From the NCBI GenBank assembly GCA_964355855.1, contig CAYHFD010000006.1, positions 1-29,361 on the forward strand: 29,361 nt of DNA. Reading direction: 5' to 3'. Below, in pieces: positions 14,918 to 21,280 of the stretch. A model generated the notes under the pieces. It worked only from the letters and a program-made list of their open reading frames with translations. It did no database searches and was not told the DNA's origin. Made by a program: the position numbers and the translations under genes. Each line of letters starts with the position of its first letter. Position 1 is the stretch's first letter. The stretch is from XYD1-FULL-44-32 sp964355855. Lineage in GTDB: Bacteria > Patescibacteriota > Minisyncoccia > Phycocordibacterales > XYD1-FULL-46-19.

Positions 14918-15262
14918 TTAATTATTATTTAAATTATTAAGTATTTGCTGTTTTTCCTCTTCCGACAAAGACCCGCCCGACTCGCTATCGCTTGCCTCTA
15001 AACTTTTTAATATATTTTCCTTTTCCGTTGGCGAAAGAGCAGGACTAGAATCATTGTTTAGATTCTCTAAAATTACCGCCTTCTCTTCTTCCGACAATGA
15101 CTGGTCGTCACTAACAACATTATCGTCTGACGAACCAGATAATATAACCACAATAACCGCCAGAACAATGACGACAATTACCAAACCAATAACAACCACC
15201 GCTACCTTGTTTCGAGGTTTTTCTGGGCTAACAGGCGATGGTAAAGGAGATGAAATATCCAT
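14918..15262 (-). CDS. Single-pass membrane protein with three LSEEEK repeats
   Basis: 114 residues. A short Pro-rich cytoplasmic N-terminus is followed by one transmembrane helix (residues about 20-42, VAVVVIGLVIVVIVLAVIVV) and an acidic outer part. That part holds three copies of a 16-residue helical motif: LSEEEKAVILENLNND, LSPTEKENILKSLEAS and LSEEEKQQILNNLNNN, separated by Ser-rich linkers. I recognise this repeat type from other CPR small membrane proteins but know no function. It is the first gene of a two-gene unit with the large secreted protein, so it may help anchor or export it (inference from position). Confidence 0.7.
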   Translation of the reverse strand: MDISSPLPSPVSPEKPRNKVAVVVIGLVIVVIVLAVIVVILSGSSDDNVVSDDQSLSEEEKAVILENLNNDSSPALSPTEKENILKSLEASDSESGGSLSEEEKQQILNNLNNN

Positions 15263-15418
15263 TGTTTATAAAATAAGTAATATAAATAAGTACCAAGACA
15301 TAGACCCAAGCTTAAAGCAGGCCTATCTTCCTTGTCGCTTTTAAGTATAGCAATCGCCTACCACATCCGACAGTATTCTAGCCACCCGCCTGTTGATAAC
15401 TAAGACTTTTTGTGTTAT

Positions 15419-15447
15419 TTGACTTAGAAGTTTTATTTTGATAAAAT
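15419..15447 (+). promoter_or_regulatory. Promoter of nusA
   Basis: TTGACT (15419-15424), 17-nt spacer, TAAAAT (15442-15447). Predicted start near 15454, leaving a leader of about 68 nt. Confidence 0.75.
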
Positions 15448-15465
15448 TGTGAGACGACTGATTGA

Positions 15466-15497
15466 CCGCTGTTCCGTTTTGGGAAAGCGGGTTTTTT
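15466..15497 (+). terminator. Terminator-like hairpin in the nusA leader (possible attenuator)
   Basis: CCGCT (15466-15470) pairs with AGCGG (15486-15490), with further pairing of TTCC and GGGA inside, followed by TTTTTT. It lies between the promoter and the nusA ATG. NusA is a termination factor and is autoregulated in other bacteria, so attenuation is plausible but unproven. Confidence 0.5.
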
Positions 15498-15521
15498 ATT
15501 AAAAATTAGCCAAATTTTACT

Positions 15522-16721
15522 ATGATAGACCTAAAAGCCTTGAACGCCGCCTTGGGTGAGCTAGAAGAAGAGCGTAATATCCCCCGGGCCAAAATTATGG
15601 AGGCTATTTCCGATGCTTTGGTGGCAGCCTATAAAAAAGATTATGGCAAAAAAGGCCAAATAGTAAGGGCTAATTTTGACCTTAACACCGGTGTCGCCGA
15701 GTTTCTTCAGGTTAAAATTGCCGTCGACAAAACCACCGTTCGCACCGAAGAGGAAGAAGTGGTAGATGAGACTGACGAACGCCCCCGGTTTAATGAAGAA
15801 CATCATATTTGGATTGAAGATGCTCAAAAAATAAAAAAAGATATCGCTTTAGGCGAAGAACTTATCTTCCCCCTAGAAGCCAAGGACGATTATGGCCGTA
15901 TCGCCGCTCAAACCGCGAAACAGGTTATTATTCAACGTATTCGCGAGGCGGAAAAAGTATCTATCTTAGACGAGTACGAAGGCCGAGAGGGTGAAATTAT
16001 AAACGGTAAAGTTCAAAAAATTGAACGAGGAAATGTTTTTGTCGATCTGGGTCGAACTACCGCTATTTTACCTTATGAAGAGCAAATCCCGGGCGAGTTT
16101 TACCGCCAAGGCGAGCGTATTCGCGCTTATCTTTATCTGGTTGAAGATACCCCCCGCGGTATCGCCCTTAAACTATCTCGTTCTCACCCTAAATTTGTGG
16201 AAAAGCTGTTTGAAATGGAGGCACCCGAGATTGCATCGGGGGCAGTCGAGATAAAAGCCATCGCCCGTGAAGCCGGCGCTCGCACTAAAATCGCGGTTAT
16301 GAGCCATGAATCAAGTATCGACCCGGTGGGCTCGATGGTGGGCCAACGGGGCGCTCGGGTTAACACGGTCATTGCCGAGCTTGGAGGTGAAAAACTTGAT
16401 ATTATAGAATGGTCGGACAATGTTTCATCTTTTGTTAGCAACGCTCTGTCACCAGCCAAAATAGTTAATGTGGCTCTAAACGAAGACACCCACCAAGCCA
16501 CCGTCGATGTTGCTGGTGACCAATTTTCTTTAGCCGTAGGTAAAGGAGGTCAAAATGTCCGCCTAGCGGCCAAGCTAACTGGTTGGAAAATCGATATCAC
16601 TACTCCAGACGACTTACAAAAAACCGACGACGAATTAAAAACGGAAGAGACTACTCTGGCCGTGGAAAATCCGGCAACAGCGCCAGATTCGACTTCAACC
16701 GAAACCAAGGTTGCAGAATAA
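15522..16721 (+). CDS. nusA: Transcription termination/antitermination factor NusA
   Basis: 399 residues. The N-terminal domain that binds RNA polymerase begins LKALNAALGELEEERNIPRAKIMEAISDALVAAYKKDYG and continues to about residue 140. The S1 domain follows (EGEIINGKVQKIERGNVFVDLG, about 150-215). Two KH domains come next: HPKFVEKLFEMEAPEIASG with MVGQRGARVNTVIAELGGEK, and SLAVGKGGQNVRLAAKLTGWKIDI. A short acidic tail ends the protein. Length suits a bacterial NusA without the extra C-terminal repeats of E. coli. It is the first gene of a unit with ppa, 28 nt downstream. Its promoter and leader hairpin are described separately. Confidence 0.96.
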   Translation: MIDLKALNAALGELEEERNIPRAKIMEAISDALVAAYKKDYGKKGQIVRANFDLNTGVAEFLQVKIAVDKTTVRTEEEEVVDETDERPRFNEEHHIWIEDAQKIKKDIALGEELIFPLEAKDDYGRIAAQTAKQVIIQRIREAEKVSILDEYEGREGEIINGKVQKIERGNVFVDLGRTTAILPYEEQIPGEFYRQGERIRAYLYLVEDTPRGIALKLSRSHPKFVEKLFEMEAPEIASGAVEIKAIAREAGARTKIAVMSHESSIDPVGSMVGQRGARVNTVIAELGGEKLDIIEWSDNVSSFVSNALSPAKIVNVALNEDTHQATVDVAGDQFSLAVGKGGQNVRLAAKLTGWKIDITTPDDLQKTDDELKTEETTLAVENPATAPDSTSTETKVAE

Positions 16722-16749
16722 ATTATAAAAATTTTAGAAAAATAAAAAT

Positions 16750-17277
16750 ATGAACCTTTGGCACGACATTCCCTCCGGCACCGCCGAGACCCTAAATGTG
16801 ATTATTGAAATACCAAAATTATCACGAATAAAATACGAACTAGACAAAGAAACCGGTCTTATTCAGGTCGACCGCGTGCTTTATTCACCAATGCATTATC
16901 CAGCCAATTATGGTTTTGTCCCCCAAACCCTGTGGGACGATGGTGACCCTTTGGATGTCCTGGTTATGAGCCACGAACCATTTGTACCTGGTTGTTTGGT
17001 TAAAGTCCGACCAATTGGTGTTATGGAAATGACCGATGATGGTGACTCTGATGCCAAAATTTTATCGGTACCAATGAAAGATCCTCGTTATAACACCATC
17101 CAAAATATCGATGATATTGATCCCCACACCCTTGAGGAAATAAGGCACTTTTTTAAGGTTTATAAAGATTTACAAAAGAAAGAGGTGGTCGTGGCCGACT
17201 GGCGTGATAAAAGTGAAGCCCAAAAAGATATTGAGCACTCGCTGGCCCAGTACCAAGCCAAGTTTGCAAAAAAATAA
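16750..17277 (+). CDS. ppa: Inorganic pyrophosphatase (family I)
   Basis: A 175-residue soluble enzyme that hydrolyses pyrophosphate and so drives nucleotide polymerisation. The family signature DDGDPLDVLV with its three metal-binding Asp residues is clear near residue 65. Other active-site motifs are IPKLSRIKYELDKETG, VDRVLYSPMHYPANYGFVPQT and DDGDSDAKILSVPMKDPRY. The length is typical of bacterial hexameric PPases. It begins 28 nt after nusA, so it is probably cotranscribed. Confidence 0.97.
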   Translation: MNLWHDIPSGTAETLNVIIEIPKLSRIKYELDKETGLIQVDRVLYSPMHYPANYGFVPQTLWDDGDPLDVLVMSHEPFVPGCLVKVRPIGVMEMTDDGDSDAKILSVPMKDPRYNTIQNIDDIDPHTLEEIRHFFKVYKDLQKKEVVVADWRDKSEAQKDIEHSLAQYQAKFAKK

Positions 17278-17306
17278 TATCAGTGGCGCAATTTTAGAAA
17301 AAATGT

Positions 17307-17349
17307 TATACTGCTAACAGGCGGTATGGCATTTTTCGATTTTCCGCCT
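17307..17349 (+). promoter_or_regulatory. Extended -10 box and leader hairpin
   Basis: TGTTATACT (TATACT at 17307-17312) is an extended -10. Downstream, AGGCGG (17319-17324) pairs with CCGCCT (17344-17349). The hairpin has only a weak T-run and may end the ppa transcript or lie in the leader of the next gene. Confidence 0.45.
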
Positions 17350-17375
17350 TTAACATTAAATCAGTAAAAAACCTT

Positions 17376-17957
17376 ATGAAATCAATATATTTTGGCCTTT
17401 TGGTTGGACTTCTCCTTACCGTAGGAAGTCCAGTCGAAGCTTCAAGTGGTGGCCATTTGGCCACGATCCAAGATCAGGCGCGAGCTACTAGAGAGTCTTT
17501 TCTTCGACGGGAACGCCCTCAAACTGAAATTGTCGCCCCCCAAACAACCTCAAGCGAAAATTCGGCTAGTAAAATTCAGTCCCTCGAGGATAAAGTGACC
17601 GCCCTAAGAGAGCAGGCAATACTGTTGAGCTACAATCGGGTTATTGGACGATTAAACAATTACCTACTTTATCTAAATAATATTACCACCCGCCTAAACA
17701 CTCGTTTGACCAATCTAGATACGACCGGAAAAGATATCACCACCGCTCAAGAAAAAACCGATCTAGCCTTTTCACTTTTATCACAGGCCAGTTCTACGGT
17801 GGCTGTCGCCACCGCCAGTTCTAGTGAAGCCCTATTAACCTCTGACCCCAGTCAAACTTTAGCGGAAATAAAAATTATGCTAAGTGAAGCGAGCCAACTT
17901 TTAGAGGCCGCTCGTTTAACTATCGGTGAAGCCATCGCTTTGACTAAGGCAATCTAA
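17376..17957 (+). CDS. Secreted helical protein, unknown function
   Basis: 193 residues. An N-terminal signal peptide (SIYFGLLVGLLLTVGSPVEA, cleavage probably after VEA near residue 22) sends it to the envelope. The rest is mostly helical, with a likely coiled coil at about residues 65-120 (IQSLEDKVTALREQAILLSYNR, then LNNYLLYLNNITTRLNTRL) and a Ser/Thr/Ala-rich C-terminal half. I do not recognise a named family; secreted helical proteins of this type are common in Parcubacteria. It is 12 nt upstream of the next membrane protein and probably in an operon with it. Confidence 0.7.
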   Translation: MKSIYFGLLVGLLLTVGSPVEASSGGHLATIQDQARATRESFLRRERPQTEIVAPQTTSSENSASKIQSLEDKVTALREQAILLSYNRVIGRLNNYLLYLNNITTRLNTRLTNLDTTGKDITTAQEKTDLAFSLLSQASSTVAVATASSSEALLTSDPSQTLAEIKIMLSEASQLLEAARLTIGEAIALTKAI

Positions 17958-17969
17958 ATATCCAATCCT

Positions 17970-18284
17970 ATGAAGCCAGAGGAATCGCCAATTGAGAGTT
18001 TGCGTCGCATCGACTCGACCAAAGGCCCAGTCGTGGCCACCTTTATTATAATTGCCGTTCTTTTAATGGGGGCGGTGGTGGTTTTTTCGCGTCAATACGA
18101 GACCAGTAAAAAGTGGCAAGCTGATTATGCCAAACAGCAAAACGGTGAGACGGTTGAAGATTTGTCTAATAAATCTGCTCCGGTTGGCACTTCCACCGCT
18201 ATTGAAGTTTTGGAAAAAGATTTGGCCGATGAGAATTTTGCCGATCTTGGTACCGATATTGAAGCGCTTTCCACTGAAATATAA
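17970..18284 (+). CDS. Single-pass membrane protein, unknown function
   Basis: 104 residues. A short N-terminal charged segment precedes one transmembrane helix (about residues 20-40, VVATFIIIAVLLMGAVVVFSR). An acidic helical outer part follows (KKWQADYAKQQNGETVEDL, EVLEKDLADENFADLGTDIEAL). No family is recognised. It follows the secreted helical protein by 12 nt, suggesting the two act together at the envelope. Confidence 0.65.
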   Translation: MKPEESPIESLRRIDSTKGPVVATFIIIAVLLMGAVVVFSRQYETSKKWQADYAKQQNGETVEDLSNKSAPVGTSTAIEVLEKDLADENFADLGTDIEALSTEI

Positions 18285-18311
18285 AAATTATTAGTTTTTA
18301 AATCAGCCCAG

Positions 18312-18339
18312 TTGCCAAACTGGTCATTTTAGGTAGACT
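18312..18339 (+). promoter_or_regulatory. Possible promoter of tig
   Basis: TTGCCA (18312-18317), 16-nt spacer, TAGACT (18334-18339), 8 nt before the ATG. The -10 is weak, so confidence is low. Confidence 0.35.
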
Positions 18340-18347
18340 AGAAACTT

Positions 18348-19394
18348 ATGGCTAATATCAATATCACCAATCTACCCGACGGAGAAATAGAAATTGTTGG
18401 GGAAATACCAGCCACCGATTTTATGGCCAATTGGTCGCCAGTTGTTAAAGATATGGGTGAAAAAAATACCTTTCCTGGTTTTCGACCCGGCCACGCTCCA
18501 GAAAAAATTGTGGTGGAACGAATTGGCGAAGATCGCATCTTGTTTGAAATGGCTGACCGCACTCTAGGCCAGGCCTATATCAACATTTTGGTTGAACATA
18601 AAATAGATGCCGTCGGCGAGCCAGAAATAACTTTGACTAAAATTGCCAAAGACAATCCGCTTGGTTTTAAAATAAAAACGGCAATGATGCCAGAAGTAAA
18701 ATTGCCTGATTATAAAAATATTGCCTCCACCGTCGGCGCCCAAAACCCCGATGAAAACACTGTGACCGACGAGGAATTAAATCGGGCTATCAATGACATA
18801 CGCCGTAGCCGAATAGCGCCAACGGCCGATCAAACAACCAAAGAAAATTCTGAGCCAGTTTTGCCTGAACTGACCGATGAATTTGTCAAAACTTTAGGTG
18901 ATTTTGCTGATGTGGCCGATTTTACAGCTAAAGTTAAGGTTAACATGGCGACCGAAAAGAAAAATCGCAGTCGAGATAATCGACGACTAGCGATTATCGA
19001 GAAAATTGGCCAGCAAGCAAATATCCAAATACCTAAAGCTTTGGTTGAACACGAACTAGAAAAAATGTTGGCCGAAATGAAAGGACAAATTGAAAGTATG
19101 GGTCTAAAATTTGATGATTATCTAATTCATATTAAAAAAACCGAAGGTGAAATGAAAATAGCCTGGCAAGATGACGCTAAAAAAAGAGTGCGGTTTGGCC
19201 TAGTGGTGAGGAAATTAGCCAAAACGGAGAATATTAAACCAAGCGATGAGGATATAAAAAATGAAATTGTTCACCTAATGGCTCATGATCCCGAGTTGTC
19301 GGCCAAAGCCAGCCAAGCTCGTCTCGAAAATTATGTCACCAATGTTTTGACCAACGATCTAGTGATGAAGTTTATTGATCCAATAAAAGAATAA
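18348..19394 (+). CDS. tig: Trigger factor lacking the PPIase domain
   Basis: 348 residues; typical trigger factors have about 430-450. The N-terminal ribosome-binding domain (about residues 1-110) carries FPGFRPGHAPEKIV, equivalent to the GFRxGxxP signature that docks at ribosomal protein L23. The expected FKBP-type PPIase domain is missing: after a short linker (about 125-150) the sequence continues directly into the helical C-terminal chaperone domain (LTDEFVKTLGDFADVADFTAKV, RRLAIIEKIGQQANIQIPKALVEHELEKML and onward). It would hold nascent chains without prolyl isomerase activity. It is followed by clpP, a common bacterial pairing, but clpP here has its own promoter. Confidence 0.9.
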   Translation: MANINITNLPDGEIEIVGEIPATDFMANWSPVVKDMGEKNTFPGFRPGHAPEKIVVERIGEDRILFEMADRTLGQAYINILVEHKIDAVGEPEITLTKIAKDNPLGFKIKTAMMPEVKLPDYKNIASTVGAQNPDENTVTDEELNRAINDIRRSRIAPTADQTTKENSEPVLPELTDEFVKTLGDFADVADFTAKVKVNMATEKKNRSRDNRRLAIIEKIGQQANIQIPKALVEHELEKMLAEMKGQIESMGLKFDDYLIHIKKTEGEMKIAWQDDAKKRVRFGLVVRKLAKTENIKPSDEDIKNEIVHLMAHDPELSAKASQARLENYVTNVLTNDLVMKFIDPIKE

Positions 19395-19546
19395 GCACAA
19401 GTCAGTAAGCACGAAGCATTGAGCACAAAATCCGAAACAAATGACTCAAAGCACTAAATTATAAATTCAAAACTTTTTAGATTTTTTATTTAAAATTTAG
19501 ATATTGTTTCGAATTTCGATATTCGGATTTCGTGCTTATCGACCAG
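19395..19546. repeat. AT-rich repeat region between tig and clpP
   Basis: Imperfect inverted repeats: TAAGCACGAA near 19412 matches TTCGTGCTTA at 19530-19539, and AAATCCGAAACAAAT near 19430 matches parts of the TTTCGAATTTCGATATTCGG stretch near 19507. The arms enclose a pure A/T centre. It looks like a degenerate hairpin element with no coding capacity. Confidence 0.45.
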
Positions 19547-19575
19547 TTGATTCACCAACAAATTTACCCTATAAT
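19547..19575 (+). promoter_or_regulatory. Promoter of clpP
   Basis: TTGATT (19547-19552), 17-nt spacer, TATAAT (19570-19575). Predicted start near 19582, upstream of the ATG at 19613 and downstream of the GTG at 19532. This decides the clpP start. Confidence 0.8.
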
Positions 19576-19612
19576 TCAATGGTTAAGTTTCTTAATTCAT
19601 AATCCTACTTTT

Positions 19613-20203
19613 ATGCTTATTCCCACCGTTATCGAAAAATCGCAGTTTGGCGAGCGCGCGTATGATATTTACTCGCGCCTGTTGCGCGAGCGCATTATTT
19701 TCCTCGGGGGCCCCATCGACGACCACGTCGCCAATATTATTATTGCTCAGCTTCTTTTTCTTGAGTCCGAAGACTCTAAAAAAGATATTAAGCTGTACAT
19801 AAACTCCCCGGGGGGCTCTGTCACCGCGACCCTTGCGATGATCGACACTATGGACCATGTCGCCCCCGATGTTTCGACTATCTGCGTCGGGATGGCGGCC
19901 TCTGGTGGCGCGCTCGTCTTGGGTGCCGGCGCCAAAGGTAAGAGACTAGCTCTACCCAACTCGGAGATAATGATTCACCAGCCACTGGGTGGCACCGAGG
20001 GTCAAGCTTCCGATATCGAGATTACCGCCCGCCACATCATTAAAACCAAAGACAACTTAAACAAAATGCTGGCCCGCTTTACCGGCCAGCCACTCGAGAG
20101 AATAGATAAGGATGTCGATCGCGACTTCTTTATGTCCGCCGACGAAGCCAAAAAGTATGGGTTGATTGATGAAGTGATAAAACCGAAATCAGCCAAAAAA
20201 TAG
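19613..20203 (+). CDS. clpP: ATP-dependent Clp protease proteolytic subunit
   Basis: 196 residues from the ATG at 19613; an earlier GTG at 19532 lies upstream of the promoter and is rejected. The catalytic triad falls at Ser97 (GMAASGG), His122 (MIHQPLGG) and Asp171 (DVDRDFFM), at the textbook positions. Other family motifs are AYDIYSRLLRERIIFLGGPIDD, LYINSPGGSVTATLAMIDTM and MSADEAKKYGLIDEV at the C-terminus. It forms the barrel-shaped protease with a Clp ATPase partner, which is not in this window. A strong terminator follows at 20386. Confidence 0.97.
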   Translation: MLIPTVIEKSQFGERAYDIYSRLLRERIIFLGGPIDDHVANIIIAQLLFLESEDSKKDIKLYINSPGGSVTATLAMIDTMDHVAPDVSTICVGMAASGGALVLGAGAKGKRLALPNSEIMIHQPLGGTEGQASDIEITARHIIKTKDNLNKMLARFTGQPLERIDKDVDRDFFMSADEAKKYGLIDEVIKPKSAKK

Positions 20204-20210
20204 AGCATTC

Positions 20211-20370
20211 ACCTTCTAATTTTGGACTGGGGACGCTTCGCTGATTAAAAATTACGGTCGTATCGCTTACGAAAAATAGAAAACTCGGCTATCGCCTCAA
20301 ACAGTTCTATTTTTCTACTCCACTCCTTAATTTCCAAATCAGCTTTCGCGAAAGTCCAAAATTAGAAGGT
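20211..20370. repeat. 160-bp imperfect inverted-repeat element
   Basis: The ends are perfect 17-bp inverted repeats: ACCTTCTAATTTTGGAC (20211-20227) and its complement (20354-20370). Pairing continues inward imperfectly (GCTTCGCTGATT with AATCAGCTTTCGC) and again at GAAAAATAGAA with TTCTATTTTTC. The whole could fold into one long hairpin. It resembles a non-autonomous mobile element or a structured RNA. No gene lies in 20204-20530 apart from this element, the clpP terminator and the hicBA promoter region. Confidence 0.6.
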
Positions 20371-20385
20371 TCGCTTAGTTGAAAG

Positions 20386-20422
20386 AACCAAAAACCCAAG
20401 GTTAAACCTTGGGTTTTTGGTT
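20386..20422 (+). terminator. Terminator downstream of clpP
   Basis: A long near-perfect stem of AACCAAAAACCCAAGG with CCTTGGGTTTTTGGTT and a minimal loop, followed by TTAAAA. The arms carry A- and T-runs, so it may work in both directions. Confidence 0.75.
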
Positions 20423-20476
20423 TAAAATTCATTTTAGAAAATTACAATGTTCGCTAGATTGGAAGAACCATCAAAA

Positions 20477-20493
20477 GCTGTCAGCTAAACAGC
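20477..20493 (+). promoter_or_regulatory. Inverted repeat upstream of hicBA, possible operator
   Basis: GCTGT (20477-20481) and ACAGC (20489-20493) form a short palindrome ahead of a TAAAAT -10-like box (20510-20515). HicB antitoxins usually repress their own operon. The assignment is weak. Confidence 0.25.
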
Positions 20494-20530
20494 CGTTGCA
20501 AAAATACGATAAAATCGATATGATTAGGTT

Positions 20531-20836
20531 ATGGTAAATACTCCCAAAAAAGGCAAATTTCGACATATTGTTTTTCGCGAAGGTGATACTTGGTACGCCG
20601 TGGCTTTAGAGTTCAATATTATTGAATCAAGTGACGACCCTAAGTTGGCGTATTTTAATCTAATTCAAGCCGTCGGTGGTTATGTTGATTCTCTTAAAAA
20701 ATTAAAGGGGGCTAGGATTTCACCTTTAAACCAAAAGGTTGACTCTGAGTATGAAAAGCTATGGGTCACCCTTCATTCTCCCAAACCTATAAAATCACCG
20801 TTTGAAGTTGATATGTACGGTGTCTCTAGTGTCTAA
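20531..20836 (+). CDS. hicB: HicB-like antitoxin
   Basis: 101 residues. The N-terminal half (HIVFREGDTWYAVALEFNI, then SSDDPKLAYFNLIQAVGGYVDSL) matches the partial RNase H-like fold of HicB, in which xxDGGxxVAxxP-type strands are followed by an A-rich helix. The C-terminal part (KLWVTLHSPKPIKSPFEVDM) would contact the toxin or DNA. Its stop codon overlaps the next gene's ATG by one base (TAATG), the usual coupling of a toxin-antitoxin pair. It is a divergent family member; the call rests partly on the neighbouring HicA. Confidence 0.7.
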   Translation: MVNTPKKGKFRHIVFREGDTWYAVALEFNIIESSDDPKLAYFNLIQAVGGYVDSLKKLKGARISPLNQKVDSEYEKLWVTLHSPKPIKSPFEVDMYGVSSV

Positions 20837-21066
20837 TGCCAAACAGACTTTTCAACTGGAAATTTGCTGATGTTGAAAAATTTCTTAAAGAAAATAATTT
20901 TAGGTTGCACCATACCAACGGTAGCCATTATTACTATATTGGTCATTATAATAAAATCTTGCGTCAGGTCTGTGTTCCATTTCACAGTTCAAAATCAATC
21001 AAAGCCCGAACAATAAGAGGTATCATATTGCAATCTGGCATCCCTAAAAAAGAGTGGGGTATATAG
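20836..21066 (+). CDS. hicA: HicA-like mRNA interferase toxin
   Basis: 76 residues, the usual HicA size. The fold is a double-stranded-RNA-binding-like domain: FADVEKFLKENNFRLHHTNGSHYYY carries the family G-S-H with the catalytic His31, followed by KILRQVCVPFHSSKSIKARTIRGIILQSGI, which matches the VPxHxxxxIxxGTLRxILKQAGI pattern. HicA toxins cleave mRNA and tmRNA in a ribosome-independent way and are blocked by HicB. It overlaps hicB by one base. The order antitoxin-then-toxin is reversed relative to the classical E. coli hicAB but is common elsewhere. Confidence 0.85.
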   Translation: MPNRLFNWKFADVEKFLKENNFRLHHTNGSHYYYIGHYNKILRQVCVPFHSSKSIKARTIRGIILQSGIPKKEWGI

Positions 21067-21280
21067 GTAGTCTCGACAGAGTCCAATATCTTTGATATTA
21101 TAAAATCATCCAATTATTAATTGTTAAATGCTGACACCTGATTGCAGTTTACACCGTAAAGAGACCCGACCGAAAAAAGACCCAATGAAACCCTACCTTT
21201 ACTCAACCAAGTCTCACCAAGCCTTAATTTAGGCCGGTTTTTTAAACAAAACTGCGGTTGGGCCAAGCCCTATCCGTATT
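21067..21280 (+). other. Leader region of the RNase Y gene
   Basis: No gene. TATAAA-like sequence lies near 21100. A weak hairpin (GCCT 21221-21224 with AGGC 21231-21234) is followed by TTTTTT (21238-21243), and GCAGTTT near 21144 can pair with AAACTGC near 21250. This may be a long structured leader with an attenuator-like stem, but pairing is too weak to be sure. Confidence 0.3.

Noticed and set aside
19532..19612. N-terminal extension of ClpP from a GTG at 19532
   Set aside because: A TTGATT-17-TATAAT promoter lies inside that extension, and the ATG at 19613 gives the triad its standard numbering.
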